Positions 55,256 through 64,000 of a stretch of DNA of 64,000 nt are shown here, piece after piece. The stretch is from NCBI RefSeq assembly GCF_900105315.1, contig NZ_LT629766.1:3224001-3288000 (forward strand), read 5' to 3'. This stretch comes from Brevibacterium siliguriense. GTDB lineage: Bacteria > Actinomycetota > Actinomycetes > Actinomycetales > Brevibacteriaceae. Below the pieces are notes generated by a model that saw only the letters and a list, made by a program, of their open reading frames with translations, searched no databases and was not told the origin of the DNA. The translations under genes and the position numbers were made by a program. Within the stretch, counting starts at the first letter, position 1. Every line of letters begins with the position of its first letter.

Positions 55256-55492
55256 TCAGCGGGTCAGCGGCACAACGAACGCCAGCCCGACCAGCAGTCC
55301 GGCGAACAGCAGACAAGTCGTGATGTCGACGACCTTCGACCGGTTCGTCCACACTTCGGTCCACGGCGGCGGCATCGCGCGGAATCCGGCGAGGCTCGCG
55401 GGGACGACCGCCAGCACGACGGCACCGAGGCGGAAGTCGATGACGGAGCACGCCGCTGCGGCGGCGACTCCGAGGAGACAGCCGAGCAGCAC
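55256..55492 (-). CDS. DUF3017 domain-containing membrane protein (N-terminus unclear)
   Basis: From GTG 55492 the protein has 78 residues with three membrane helices (VLLGCLLGVAAAAACSVI, LGAVVLAVVPASLAGFRAM, DITTCLLFAGLLVGLAFVV), as in DUF3017 proteins that follow purH in actinobacteria. The same frame is open upstream to 55597 with a convincing RWIYWKRRYAHPTRRDW stretch but no start codon. An ATG at 55596 lies in a neighbouring frame; one added base in the C5 run (near 55578-55582) or G4 run (near 55562-55565) would join it, giving about 112 residues. Function unknown. Confidence 0.75.
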   Translation of the reverse strand: MLLGCLLGVAAAAACSVIDFRLGAVVLAVVPASLAGFRAMPPPWTEVWTNRSKVVDITTCLLFAGLLVGLAFVVPLTR

Positions 55493-55597
55493 CCAATCGC
55501 GCCTGGTGGGATGCGCGTATCGCCGTTTCCAGTAGATCCATCGCTTCGCAATCGGGCCTCTCCCCGCCGTGCATGGCGGGGGTGAGATCGCTTCATC

Positions 55598-57142
55598 TCA
55601 GTGGAAGAAATGGCGGCTCCCGGTCAGGTACATCGTGATTCCGGCCTCCTCGGCGGCCGCGATGACCTCTTCGTCGCGGATCGATCCGCCCGGCTGCACC
55701 ACGGCGGTGACCCCTGCGTCGATGAGGATCTGCAGACCGTCGGGGAACGGGAAGAAGGCGTCCGAGGCGGCGACCGCGCCGGCGGCACGTTCGGCTCCGG
55801 CCCGTTCGACGGCAAGTTTGGCGGAGTCGACGCGGTTGACCTGGCCCATGCCAACGCCCACCGAGGCTCCGCCCTTGGCGAGCAAGATCGCGTTGGACTT
55901 CACGGCCCGTCCGGCCTTCCACGCGAATTCGAGGTCCGCGAGAATGTCGGGGGTGGCTGCCGGGCCGGCGGCCAGGGTCCAGTTCTCGGGAGAGTCCCCT
56001 GAGGCCTGGAAGGCGTCGCGATCCTGGACGAGGAACCCACCGCTGATCGGCTTGATCTCGGCTGCGGGCACATCGATATCGCCGAGTTCGAGCAGTCGCA
56101 GATTCTTCTTCGTCGTGAGGATCTCCAGCGCCTCGGCGCTGAACGACGGAGCCGCCAAGCACTCCGTGAAGATCGGCTTGATCGAGGCGGCCAGCTCGGC
56201 GTCGACCTCACGGTTCGTGGCGATGACTCCGCCGTAGGCCGACAGTGGATCGCATTCGTGGGCGGCCTTGTGCGCCGCAGCCGCGGTCTCGCCGACGGCG
56301 ATTCCGCAGGGGTTCGCGTGCTTGATGATGGCCACGGCCGGCAGGTGGAAGTCGAACGCTGCGCGGATCGCGGCATCGGTGTCCGTGTAGTTGTTATATG
56401 ACATCGCCTTGCCGCCGAGCAGTTTCGCACCGGCGATCCCCACGGTTCCGTCGGAGTACACGGCGGCGGCCTGGTGCGGGTTCTCTCCGTAGCGCAGGTC
56501 GGCGATCTTCTCACCGGTGAGGCCGGCGAAGGCGGCCTTCTCGTCAGTGGCGAGTTCAGAGGCAAACCAGGAGGCTACCGCCGAATCGTAGGCCGCGGTG
56601 TGGGCGAAGGCACGGGCGGCGAAGGAGCGACGGGCATCAAGGTCGAACCCGTCTCCGACGGCTGCGTCGAGCACGGCGGCGTAATCGGCCGGATCGGTCA
56701 CGACGGTGACCGTGGGGTGGTTCTTCGCCGCTGCACGCACCATCGAGGGTCCGCCGATGTCGATCTGTTCGATGCAGTCGTCGAAGCCGGCTCCGCTGGC
56801 GACGGTGTCGGCGAACGGGTAGAGGTTGACGACGACGAGGTCGAAGGGTTCGATCTCGAGTTCGGACAGCTGTTCCAGATGCTCGGGCTTGCGGGAGTCG
56901 GCGAGGATGCCGGCATGGACGCGCGGGTGGAGTGTCTTGACCCGTCCTTCGAGGCACTCGGGGAACCCGGTGAGCTCTTCGACCTTCGTCACCGCGGCTC
57001 CCGCCTCGGCGATCTTGGCTGCCGTGGATCCGGTCGACACGATCTCGACTCCGGCTGAGTGGAGGCCGCGAGCCAGCTCCTCCAGCCCGGTCTTGTCGTA
57101 GACGCTGATCAGCGCTCTCTTGATCGCGCGGGTTCCTGTCAC
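55598..57142 (-). CDS. purH: bifunctional AICAR transformylase / IMP cyclohydrolase
   Basis: A 514-residue enzyme performing the last two steps of IMP synthesis. The N-terminal MGS-like cyclohydrolase domain (about 1-150) opens [27 protein letters not shown] and includes [15 protein letters not shown]. The transformylase part includes [15 protein letters not shown], the catalytic region [21 protein letters not shown] and [25 protein letters not shown]. The end [14 protein letters not shown] is typical. It lies 48 bases after purN and before DUF3017, the common actinobacterial order. Confidence 0.97.
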   Translation of the reverse strand: MTGTRAIKRALISVYDKTGLEELARGLHSAGVEIVSTGSTAAKIAEAGAAVTKVEELTGFPECLEGRVKTLHPRVHAGILADSRKPEHLEQLSELEIEPFDLVVVNLYPFADTVASGAGFDDCIEQIDIGGPSMVRAAAKNHPTVTVVTDPADYAAVLDAAVGDGFDLDARRSFAARAFAHTAAYDSAVASWFASELATDEKAAFAGLTGEKIADLRYGENPHQAAAVYSDGTVGIAGAKLLGGKAMSYNNYTDTDAAIRAAFDFHLPAVAIIKHANPCGIAVGETAAAAHKAAHECDPLSAYGGVIATNREVDAELAASIKPIFTECLAAPSFSAEALEILTTKKNLRLLELGDIDVPAAEIKPISGGFLVQDRDAFQASGDSPENWTLAAGPAATPDILADLEFAWKAGRAVKSNAILLAKGGASVGVGMGQVNRVDSAKLAVERAGAERAAGAVAASDAFFPFPDGLQILIDAGVTAVVQPGGSIRDEEVIAAAEEAGITMYLTGSRHFFH

Positions 57143-57190
57143 AGATCCTCCTCGAGGTTCGGTTGCCGGTCGGTTCTTCTCCCGGCGGGG

Positions 57191-57820
57191 TCAGTGGGCG
57201 GTCATCGCCGAGGCGACATATCCGCGGACATGTCGACCGTCGACAACGAGGTCGGTGTGAGCCAGGTGCGTCAGCAGGCGCACGAGCTCTTCGCGTTCAC
57301 GGGCTTTGATGTTCTCGTGCACGGTCTCTTCGGTGTCGTCGTCGCCGACGGGCACCGCGTACTGGGTGATGATCGGGCCGGTGTCGACTCCGGTGTCGAC
57401 GAGATGGATAGTCCCACCGGTCAGCTTCACCCCATGGGCGAGCGCATCGCGGACCCCGTGTGCACCCGGGAACGACGGCAGCAGCGCCGGATGGGTGTTG
57501 ATGATCCGGGACGGGAAGGCCTCGACGAAGCTGGGACCGAGGATGCGCATGAAACCGGCGGAGACCACCCAGTCCGGTGCGAACTCGGCCACCGTGTCCT
57601 TCAGCGCCAGGTTCCACTCGTCACGGTCGGCGAAGTCCTTGGGACGGACGACGAAGGAGGGAATCTCGTGCTGTTCGGCTCGGGCCAGAACCCCAGCGGT
57701 GGCCGAATCGGCCCCGATGGCGACGATGTCGACTCCACGGGTCCCGTCGGCGAAAGCGTCGATGACGGACTGCGTGAGGGTACCGGATCCAGAGGCCAGA
57801 AGAACGATGCGCACCCGCAC
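57191..57820 (-). CDS. purN: phosphoribosylglycinamide formyltransferase
   Basis: A 209-residue enzyme transferring a formyl group from 10-formyl-tetrahydrofolate to GAR. The opening VRIVLLASGSGTLTQSVIDAF is the phosphate-binding loop. The active-site Asn-His-Asp set is in SRIINTHPALLPSFPGAHGVRDALAHGVKLTGGTIHLVDTGVDTGPII. Usual length. It forms an operon with purH. Confidence 0.96.
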   Translation of the reverse strand: MRVRIVLLASGSGTLTQSVIDAFADGTRGVDIVAIGADSATAGVLARAEQHEIPSFVVRPKDFADRDEWNLALKDTVAEFAPDWVVSAGFMRILGPSFVEAFPSRIINTHPALLPSFPGAHGVRDALAHGVKLTGGTIHLVDTGVDTGPIITQYAVPVGDDDTEETVHENIKAREREELVRLLTHLAHTDLVVDGRHVRGYVASAMTAH

Positions 57821-57916
57821 AGTCTAACGTCTGCAGCACATGGACGATGCCCGGCTGTCATCGTGCGGACACAGCCCGCCGAGGCATTTGTCAGTCGACT
57901 GTGAGAAACTGATCCG

Positions 57917-58369
57917 GTGACGTCACCGCAGAATACCGAAGAGAAAAAGGCGCCGACTCCCGAAGAGGAGGCACAGGCCGCACCGGCACGACATGGACTC
58001 GTCCTGATTTTGCTGATCCTCGCCTCGGTGCTGACGTTCACGTATCAGCTGCCGTTCAAGCTCGCCGCCATCGGGTTCGCCATCGCCGCGGTCGTGTGGT
58101 CGGTGAAGTACATCGTCGCCGTCGTCAAGACCAAGCAGCGCCGGAACATGTCCTTGGGCATCCTCGGCGGTCTGCTCAGCATCTACCTCATCTTCTCCAC
58201 GATGTCCTCGGTCATTCTCTGGCCGGTGCAGTCGAAGTACGAGGAATGCCTGCGCGATGCGATCACGCAGCAGGCGCAGCTCTCCTGCACCAGCGAATAT
58301 CAGTCCGGCTTGGGCGACTGGTTCAAGCAGGTCACCGGCCAGGACCTCGATCTTCCCGGCACCAACTGA
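57917..58369 (+). CDS. hypothetical membrane protein
   Basis: A 150-residue protein from GTG 57917 with an acidic Pro-rich N-terminus (TEEKKAPTPEEEAQAAP), then helices (LVLILLILASVLTFTYQLPF, LAAIGFAIAAVVWSVKYIVAVV, LGILGGLLSIYLIFSTMSSVIL), and an external C-terminal part with two Cys (YEECLRDAITQQAQLSCTSEYQ), probably a disulphide. I do not recognise a named family. It is divergent from purN. Confidence 0.75.
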   Translation: MTSPQNTEEKKAPTPEEEAQAAPARHGLVLILLILASVLTFTYQLPFKLAAIGFAIAAVVWSVKYIVAVVKTKQRRNMSLGILGGLLSIYLIFSTMSSVILWPVQSKYEECLRDAITQQAQLSCTSEYQSGLGDWFKQVTGQDLDLPGTN

Positions 58370-58515
58370 CCTGCGCGGTCCGATCCCCGATCGTTCGGCG
58401 CTGATCCCCTCACCGAGGATGCCCTCGGCTCACGCCTGAGACCTCCGCCGAGGCGGCCCGCCCTTCACGCCGTAACCGCCGCGAGGGCGTTGCCTCCCCG
58501 GGGCGGCCCACCCGA

Positions 58516-59796
58516 CTATCGCGGTTCGTCTTCGTTGACGATGTCGTCGCCGATCGGTTCCGGTTCATTCTCGTCGAACACATCATCCTCGTCGTCATCG
58601 GCGAATTCGGAGTGCAGACCGGAGAGCCTGATCAGCAGAAGGCCGGCAGCCGTTCCCACACCGATCCACGCCGTGACCACCAGTGCCGATGTCAGTGCAG
58701 AGGGTCCGAACCAGGACAGACCCAGCGGACCCATGGCTCCGCCGGCGAACAGTGCGAGGACCTCGAAGGTGATGAACACGATCGCGATTGCGACTGCGAG
58801 CCCCGTCCACGATTCTGCGACGATTTCGCGGGCTCGGTCGCGGCCGAGGATGACGCACAGCAGACCGAGCAGAACGAGAAGTGCCGGTGCTGCCGCAGTC
58901 CACGCCGGATAGTCACCGCTGAGCAGCTGCAGCACGTGCACATCGGGCACCGGCGCAGAGGTCGACCTGAAGGCCGAGCTCATCCCCGCATCGCCGATGC
59001 TCACTCCCGTCCCGGCGATCCACGACAGGGCCGAGAAGAAGATGCTCGGGGCGAAGAGCGCCTGAACGACGATGAGACCGGTTCCTGCGGCGACCGGTGA
59101 GCTGTAGACCTGCAGAGTGTCACCGACGTCGCCCCAGCGGATCACGATTCCGACGACGAGAACGATCGCGCCAAGGACCACGGCTGCCCACAGCAGACGG
59201 CGAGCGAGCCCGGCGACGACACGCCACGTCTCGTCGGAGATCAACGACAGTCCGGGAATGTCACCGATTCCTCGCACTCGAATGAGAGCCCACGCAACAG
59301 CCGTGACGAGGAAGAGGAAGAGGCGAAGGAATCCGAGCGGAGTCACCGCAGCCTGACCGACCACGAGTGCCAGCACCAGGAGAGGACCGGCGTAGGCCAC
59401 GACGAAGGTGCCCAGAGCTGCTCCCATGAGCGCCCACCACCCGCCGGGATCCTCGTCACTGTCGGTCTGACAGTCCACGGCAGTGCCACAGGCTACTCGT
59501 TTAGCGCCAGTCGCCACCAGGAACCACAGGCCCAGAGTCACAAGACTCGGCGCCAGTGAGAAGTCGAAGCCGAGGGTAGAGACACTCAGTCCTGACACCG
59601 TCGCCCACAGTGCGAACGCCCATTCGGGTATCGCCGAATACGGCAGCTGCGAGCCGAGCCCGATGATCCAGAAGACGATGGCAAGGACGAATCCTGCGGG
59701 CACGACGATGAGGTAGATCTTCACGACTTCCATGAGGGCCGCGAAGATCGTCCGGCGATAGGGCTGAGGGTGAGGAGAAGTGTGCATCAGGACCAT
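58516..59796 (-). CDS. DUF6350 family multi-spanning membrane protein
   Basis: A 426-residue protein with about 9-10 membrane helices, from TIFAALMEVVKIYLIVVPAGFVLAIVFWI to a final helix before an acidic tail (EFADDDEDDVFDENEPEPIGDDIVNED). The DUF6350 family is widespread in actinobacteria next to purN/purH or sucCD and is sometimes named cell division protein PerM; no function is demonstrated that I know of. It is divergent from the 59903 gene. Confidence 0.85.
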   Translation of the reverse strand: MVLMHTSPHPQPYRRTIFAALMEVVKIYLIVVPAGFVLAIVFWIIGLGSQLPYSAIPEWAFALWATVSGLSVSTLGFDFSLAPSLVTLGLWFLVATGAKRVACGTAVDCQTDSDEDPGGWWALMGAALGTFVVAYAGPLLVLALVVGQAAVTPLGFLRLFLFLVTAVAWALIRVRGIGDIPGLSLISDETWRVVAGLARRLLWAAVVLGAIVLVVGIVIRWGDVGDTLQVYSSPVAAGTGLIVVQALFAPSIFFSALSWIAGTGVSIGDAGMSSAFRSTSAPVPDVHVLQLLSGDYPAWTAAAPALLVLLGLLCVILGRDRAREIVAESWTGLAVAIAIVFITFEVLALFAGGAMGPLGLSWFGPSALTSALVVTAWIGVGTAAGLLLIRLSGLHSEFADDDEDDVFDENEPEPIGDDIVNEDEPR

Positions 59797-59902
59797 TTTC
59801 GCTTACCCCGGCTCGGCTTCCCGGTATTGACCACGCGATTCCCTGCTCCGGGAAGTACAATTGCGCCAGGACAGGCTTGTACACGCAAAGGATGACCCCA
59901 CG

Positions 59903-61843
59903 ATGAGCAACGGGAACGATCACCCCAATTTCCCGCCACCCCCAAGCGAGCCTCCGGAGAACGGCGGACCGAAGCCTGAGTCGGAGCCGCCGGCGAATGA
60001 GGACTTTCCGGACTCGAGTGCCGCCGCAGGTGACGAGACTCCTACCTCGCAGCCTCATTCCGCGAACGGAACGGATTCCACCGATGGTCCGTCCGAGTCG
60101 GATGCGCAGACTCCTACCGAAAACGGCTCTTTCGCCTCCGGCGACGGTTCCTCCGAGCCCGATGCCCCGGCTCAGTCCGACGACGGTTCCTCTGTGCCCG
60201 ATGATCAGGCGCCGCCCTTGGGAGCCCCGGCCAGCGATGCACCGGCCCGTCCCACGGTCGCTCCAGCGGCTCCGCAGCAGAACCAACCGCCTCAGTACTC
60301 GGGGCCCAGTGCCCAGAACGATCAGTCATTCGGCCCCGGCCAGAACGGCGGATCGAATGCTCCGGGCGGCCCCCAGCCGGTCCCCTACCCCGGTACTCCG
60401 TCCCCGAGCGATCAGCCTCAGAACGGGCAGTACCCGAACAACCAGTATCAGAACCCGCAGCAGCCGAATGGCGGATACCCCGGTGCTCAGCCGCAGGGCG
60501 GCCCGCGGTCGAGTGGTCAGTATTCGAACTCGGCCTACCCGGGCGCTCAGAACCAGCCACCGTACCCCGGCGCTCAGAACCAGCCACCGTACCCCGGCGC
60601 TCAGAACAAGCCGGGCCAGTTCGACTCCGCGCAGAACCACTCCGGGCAGTACCAGACGGGTTCGGGCCCGAATGCCCAGCAGACCGGTTCCGGTCCATCG
60701 CAGGCGATTCCGCAGCCGGCTCCGGCTCCGGGCTTTGCCGGTTCCCAGACCAACGCAACGCGTGCCGAGAATCGTCCCGAGAAGAAGAAGGGCAAGCTTC
60801 CCCTCTTCATCACCCTCGGCGCGGTCGCACTAGTCATCATCCTCGTCCTCGTCGGGTTCTTCGTCGTCAGCAGCGTGAATAAGAACAAGTACGGACCCGA
60901 CAAGGTTGCCGAGGACTACGTCGAAGCCCTCAACAAGGGTGACTTCGCAGCCGCCGAGAAGATCGCCCCCTCCGCGCGTCCGGAAGGCACGAACCTCGAC
61001 CTGCTGCAGAAGGAATTCACCGATTCCTCCTCGGCGAAGATCGAGAAGGCCAAGGTCGAATCGTCAAAGGTCGACGGAGACAAGGGAACCGTCGTCGTGT
61101 CCTACGAACTCGACGGCAGTCCCTACAACGTGGAACTGTCCGCCACGAAGGACGGCAAGCAGGACCTGTTCTTCGACAAGTGGACGATGAAGGGCCCCGA
61201 TCTCAACGTCATCTCCATCGATGTTCCCGCCGCCGACGGCCTCTCCGTCAACGGCAAGGACTACAAGGCGAAGTCGGGCACCACCTCGTTCGCCGTCTAC
61301 CCCGGCAGCTATGACTTCACGATCCCGAAGAGCAAGTGGATCTCCGAGGCTTCCGATACGGCCAAGGTGAACTTCCCGAAGGCCTTCGCCCCCGGCGGAC
61401 AGGCGAACAAGGGGCAGGTGTCCCCCACCACCCTCAACCTCGAACTGTCCCCGACCGGCGCCTTCGACAAGGAAGTTCAGAAACAGGTCGAGAAGGAACT
61501 CAAGAAATGCTTCGACAACAAGAGCATCGAGCCGAAGTGCGACTTCATCAAATACGACCCGACCGAGATTCCCGTCGGCGGTTCGGATAAGAAGCTCGAT
61601 GACCTGGCGAAGAAGAACACCGCCAAGTGGGACATGAAGGAGATGCCCAAGGTGAAGGCCAGCTTCGGCGCCGGAGACACGAGCACCGGTTCATTCTTCA
61701 CGGAGAAGCCCGGCAAGTTCAACTTCTCCGTCGACGGCAAGAGGGCCGGATCTTCCTACTTCTCCAACGGCAACTCCCTGTCGGTGTCCGGAAGCGTGAA
61801 GATCGACGGAGACAAGCTCTCGGTCGAATTCTTCGACTTCTGA
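59903..61843 (+). CDS. large Pro/Gln-rich single-pass membrane protein with extracellular domain
   Basis: A 646-residue protein from ATG 59903. Residues 1 to about 290 are low-complexity, rich in Pro, Gln, Asn, Ser and Gly, including tandem YPGAQNQPP repeats. A membrane helix lies at about 295-317 (PLFITLGAVALVIILVLVGFFVV), with the C-terminal part outside. That part starts with a DUF4878-like region (GPDKVAEDYVEALNKGDFAAAEKIAPSARP), followed by a PEGA-like/DUF3828-like beta domain. I do not know its function. Similar long cytoplasmic Pro-rich tails occur in actinobacterial envelope proteins. The terminator at 61928 follows. Confidence 0.85.
   Translation: MSNGNDHPNFPPPPSEPPENGGPKPESEPPANEDFPDSSAAAGDETPTSQPHSANGTDSTDGPSESDAQTPTENGSFASGDGSSEPDAPAQSDDGSSVPDDQAPPLGAPASDAPARPTVAPAAPQQNQPPQYSGPSAQNDQSFGPGQNGGSNAPGGPQPVPYPGTPSPSDQPQNGQYPNNQYQNPQQPNGGYPGAQPQGGPRSSGQYSNSAYPGAQNQPPYPGAQNQPPYPGAQNKPGQFDSAQNHSGQYQTGSGPNAQQTGSGPSQAIPQPAPAPGFAGSQTNATRAENRPEKKKGKLPLFITLGAVALVIILVLVGFFVVSSVNKNKYGPDKVAEDYVEALNKGDFAAAEKIAPSARPEGTNLDLLQKEFTDSSSAKIEKAKVESSKVDGDKGTVVVSYELDGSPYNVELSATKDGKQDLFFDKWTMKGPDLNVISIDVPAADGLSVNGKDYKAKSGTTSFAVYPGSYDFTIPKSKWISEASDTAKVNFPKAFAPGGQANKGQVSPTTLNLELSPTGAFDKEVQKQVEKELKKCFDNKSIEPKCDFIKYDPTEIPVGGSDKKLDDLAKKNTAKWDMKEMPKVKASFGAGDTSTGSFFTEKPGKFNFSVDGKRAGSSYFSNGNSLSVSGSVKIDGDKLSVEFFDF
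60536..60607 (+). repeat. 27-bp tandem repeat within the Pro/Gln-rich protein gene
   Basis: Two full near-identical units (60536-60562, 60563-60589) differing by one base, plus a partial third, encode YPGAQNQPP repeats. The copy number could vary between strains by slippage. Confidence 0.85.
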
Positions 61844-61927
61844 TCCCAGGGTTCGCCGCCTTCTCGGTGCACCTCGCCTCCCCCTGAGGCGGGGGACCAC
61901 CGTCACCGAGGCGGCACCCTAAGACAC

Positions 61928-61970
61928 AGCGGGCCTGTGACGACCGATTCCCGGTCGTCACAGGCCCGCT
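61928..61970. terminator. bidirectional terminator hairpin
   Basis: A perfect 19-bp stem AGCGGGCCTGTGACGACCG (61928-61946) and its complement (61952-61970), between the convergent 59903 and amidase genes. Confidence 0.85.
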
Positions 61971-61982
61971 GAGCTCGTTCTG

Positions 61983-63398
61983 TCAGCCCACCGACCGTGT
62001 CGGCAGTTCGAGTCCGGCCGCGGCCTCGAACCAGGCACCGGCGGCCATGACGAATTCGTCGGCGAAGCGTCGTCCTGCGATCTGCACGCCGATGGTCCGG
62101 CCGTCGTCCATGAATCCGGCCAGCACCGTTGCCGCCGGCTGTTCGGACATGTTGAACGGCATCGTGAACCCGATATGGCCCATGGGTTCGTGAACCAGCG
62201 GGTACGGCATGGGCTGCTCGGCCGGGAATGCCGCATCCGGAGCCGTCGGCGAGATGACCAGGTCGAACTCTGAGGTGGCGTTGATCGTCCTCCGCCGGAT
62301 CTCCTGGACGCTGTGATAGCAGCCGATCAGGTCGACTCCGCTGGTGTCGGCCCCGTCCTGGGCCCACTGCTGGATATAGGGCAGGATGAGCGCCTGTTCG
62401 TCGACGGGCAGCGCCTTGAGGTCGGCCCACGACCGCACCCGCCAGAACAGGTCCATGTCGTGGAGCAGATCATCGTCGATGAACGGATCGAGCGTCATGA
62501 CTTCGGCTCCTGCCGCGGAGAACCGGTCGGCCGCCTCGGTGACGGTTGATCGCACCTGAGCATCCGCGGCGACCCCGCACCCGGCGTCGAGCTGCACGCC
62601 GATGCGCAGTCTCCGCGGGTCGAAGGTCGCGGTCGTATCGCTGCCCGGCAAAGCCTGCGCGTCATCGGCAGCGAAGCGCGGCAGCCGCGAATAGTCACGA
62701 TCGTCCGGGGCAGAGATGATGTCCATGGCGGCTTTGACGTCGGGCATCGTCCGCGCGAGCGGTCCCGCGCACCTGCCGAGGTAGGGGGCATCGAGCGGGA
62801 CTCGGCCGAAGCTGGGTTTGAGCCCGGCCAGGCCGAGCCAGGTGCATGGCAGGCGGATGGATCCGCCGATGTCGGAGCCGATGTGGATGGGCCCGTATCC
62901 CGCTGCCGCCGCGGCTCCGGCACCAGCGCTCGACCCTCCGGTCGTCAGGCTCGGGTCCAGGGGCGAACGGCTGACTCCGTGCAAAGAGGACACTCCAGAG
63001 GAGAGCATTCCCCAGTCGGGCATCGTCGTCGATCCGAGGATGACGGCGCCGGCTTCTTCGAGGCGCTCGGTGATCGGGGCATCGTGGTCGGCCACCGGCA
63101 TCTCCACCCATGCGTGACCGCTGGGCAGCGGGACACCGCGGCGGGCGATGTTCTCCTTGATCGTCACGGGAACCCCGTCGAGGTCGCTCAGCGGGCGTCC
63201 CTCACGCCAGCGTGCGGCGCTGGCTGCGGCGGCGTCCCGGGAGCGTTGGTCGTCGCGGTGGAACAAGGCGTTGATGGTCGGTTCGCATTCGTCCATGCGG
63301 TCCACAACCGCGGAGTGCACGTCGATGGGGTCGAAGTCCCCTCCGGCGAAACCGGCTGCCAGTTCGGCCGCACTGCGGTCGGCAAGCGATGTGGTCAT
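61983..63398 (-). CDS. amidase (amidase-signature family)
   Basis: A 471-residue amidase-signature enzyme. The Ser-cisSer-Lys triad is represented by VTIKENIA (Lys), the GGSSAGAGAAAAAG loop (cis-Ser) and DIGGSIRLP (nucleophile Ser). The start is ATG 63398 (MTTSLADRSAAELAAGFAGGDFDP) after GAGAAAGGGC; a longer frame to 63596 overlaps the ABC gene. The enzyme could act on amides or be a GatA-like protein. GatB and GatC genes are absent here, so a catabolic amidase is more likely. It lies downstream of a peptide-ABC ATPase. Confidence 0.92.
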   Translation of the reverse strand: MTTSLADRSAAELAAGFAGGDFDPIDVHSAVVDRMDECEPTINALFHRDDQRSRDAAAASAARWREGRPLSDLDGVPVTIKENIARRGVPLPSGHAWVEMPVADHDAPITERLEEAGAVILGSTTMPDWGMLSSGVSSLHGVSRSPLDPSLTTGGSSAGAGAAAAAGYGPIHIGSDIGGSIRLPCTWLGLAGLKPSFGRVPLDAPYLGRCAGPLARTMPDVKAAMDIISAPDDRDYSRLPRFAADDAQALPGSDTTATFDPRRLRIGVQLDAGCGVAADAQVRSTVTEAADRFSAAGAEVMTLDPFIDDDLLHDMDLFWRVRSWADLKALPVDEQALILPYIQQWAQDGADTSGVDLIGCYHSVQEIRRRTINATSEFDLVISPTAPDAAFPAEQPMPYPLVHEPMGHIGFTMPFNMSEQPAATVLAGFMDDGRTIGVQIAGRRFADEFVMAAGAWFEAAAGLELPTRSVG

Positions 63399-63451
63399 GT
63401 GCTGCCCTTTCTCTCTCGATGGTTCGTCGCTCTCAGCACTCGCAGGCCTGG

Positions 63452-64000
63452 CTATCCTGCGGCGAGGGCCTCGGCCAGGCTCGGGGTGGCGGCGATGAGG
63501 CTCCGTGTGTACTCCTCCTGGCAGTTCGCGTAGATATCGTCGGTTGCACCCGTTTCGATGATCTGTCCGGCTCTCATGACGATGACCTCGGAGCACAGGT
63601 GTTTGACGACGCCGAGGTCGTGGGAGACGAAGAGGAGGGTCAGCGCGTACTCGTCGACGAGGTCGGTGAGCAGGTTGAGCACCTGCGCGCGCACCGAGAC
63701 GTCGAGGGCGGAGACCGGTTCGTCGGCGACGAGGATCTGCGGCTTGGTCACGAGTGCCCGGGCGATCGAGATGCGCTGTCGCTGTCCACCCGAGAACTGG
63801 TGCGGGTACCGGCGCAGGGAATCCGTTTCGAGGTCGACGGCGGCGATCATCTCCTCGACCCGTGCGGTGCGTTCGTCTTTGTCGACACCCGCGGCGATGA
63901 GCGGTTCGGCGACGATATCGGCGATCCGCATCCGCGGGTCGAGCGAGGCGAAGGGGTCCTGGAACACGATCTGCAGGTTCTCGCGCAGGCGACGCAGAGC
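63452..64000 (-). CDS. oligopeptide/dipeptide ABC transporter ATP-binding protein (start outside window)
   Basis: The visible 182-residue C-terminal part of an ATPase cut by the right edge. From the Q-loop (LQIVFQDPFASLDPRM) through the ABC signature LRRYPHQFSGGQRQRISIARALV, Walker B ILVADEPVSALD, the D-loop and the switch His in LLFVSHDLGVVKH. The ending (GATDDIYANCQEEYTRSLIAATP) is typical of DppD/OppF-type subunits. Walker A lies outside the window. The amidase 53 bases downstream may act on imported amides or peptides. Confidence 0.93.
   Translation of the reverse strand, partial: ALRRLRENLQIVFQDPFASLDPRMRIADIVAEPLIAAGVDKDERTARVEEMIAAVDLETDSLRRYPHQFSGGQRQRISIARALVTKPQILVADEPVSALDVSVRAQVLNLLTDLVDEYALTLLFVSHDLGVVKHLCSEVIVMRAGQIIETGATDDIYANCQEEYTRSLIAATPSLAEALAAG

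Noticed and set aside
61983..63398. Amidase as GatA of the tRNA amidotransferase
   Set aside because: No gatB or gatC neighbours, and it follows a peptide-ABC gene; a catabolic amidase fits better.

Overview
The window is chromosomal DNA from a high-GC Gram-positive bacterium (Actinomycetota, Micrococcales). The housekeeping order tRNA-Gln, glmU, prs, rplY (ctc), pth, mfd, mazG, eno, ftsB/divIC, DUF501 gene, ppx is typical of actinobacteria. Brevibacterium or a close relative is my best guess; this is an inference from gene content, not a database match.

Layout. 1-5332: a very large secreted repeat-rich surface protein that runs off the left edge. 5.7-9.1 kb: a small membrane protein, an alkylsulfatase and a DUF1269 protein. 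9.7-22 kb: a dense block of membrane and stress-type genes, with two DUF6325 + SHOCT modules, two AI-2E-family permeases, two GAP-family proteins flanking a SulP-STAS transporter, an MscS channel and a STAND/LuxR regulator. Seven of these genes (21960 down to 12778) are collinear, some with 4-base overlaps, and look like one operon. 22-24 kb: small membrane proteins (DUF7144, holin-like, HdeD/DUF308). 24-29 kb: a PucR-type regulator divergent from an aldehyde dehydrogenase and a GMC oxidoreductase. About 29.3-32.2 kb: a short hypothetical gene, a decayed linear-amide hydrolase pseudogene, and an HxlR regulator divergent from an NAD(P)-binding protein with a perfect 10-bp inverted repeat between them. 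32.3-64 kb: core genome with typical high-GC codon usage, holding NADH dehydrogenase II, a subtilase, ppx, DUF501, ftsB, eno, a phosphatase, mazG, csbD, mfd, an arylsulfotransferase, rhomboid, pth, rplY, prs, glmU, tRNA-Gln, pcrA/uvrD, a DUF3017 gene, purH, purN, a DUF6350 gene, an amidase and a peptide-ABC ATPase cut by the right edge.

The left ~29 kb is visibly poorer in GC than the right half and is made of accessory genes, but I see no integrase, IS element or attachment site. The most system-like feature is the seven-gene envelope operon with its own STAND/LuxR regulator and the neighbouring DUF6325/SHOCT modules. A second functional thread is alkylsulfatase (sulfate ester to alcohol) plus GMC alcohol oxidase and aldehyde dehydrogenase, a possible surfactant or long-chain alcohol route.

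Four genes (19533-20893, 38584-39435, rhomboid near 45.6-45.7 kb, DUF3017 near 55.57 kb) each look one G or C short of a full-length reading frame. Either these are real frameshifts or the sequence carries base-calling deletions; this should be resolved before calling them broken. No CRISPR array, prophage or transposase was seen.
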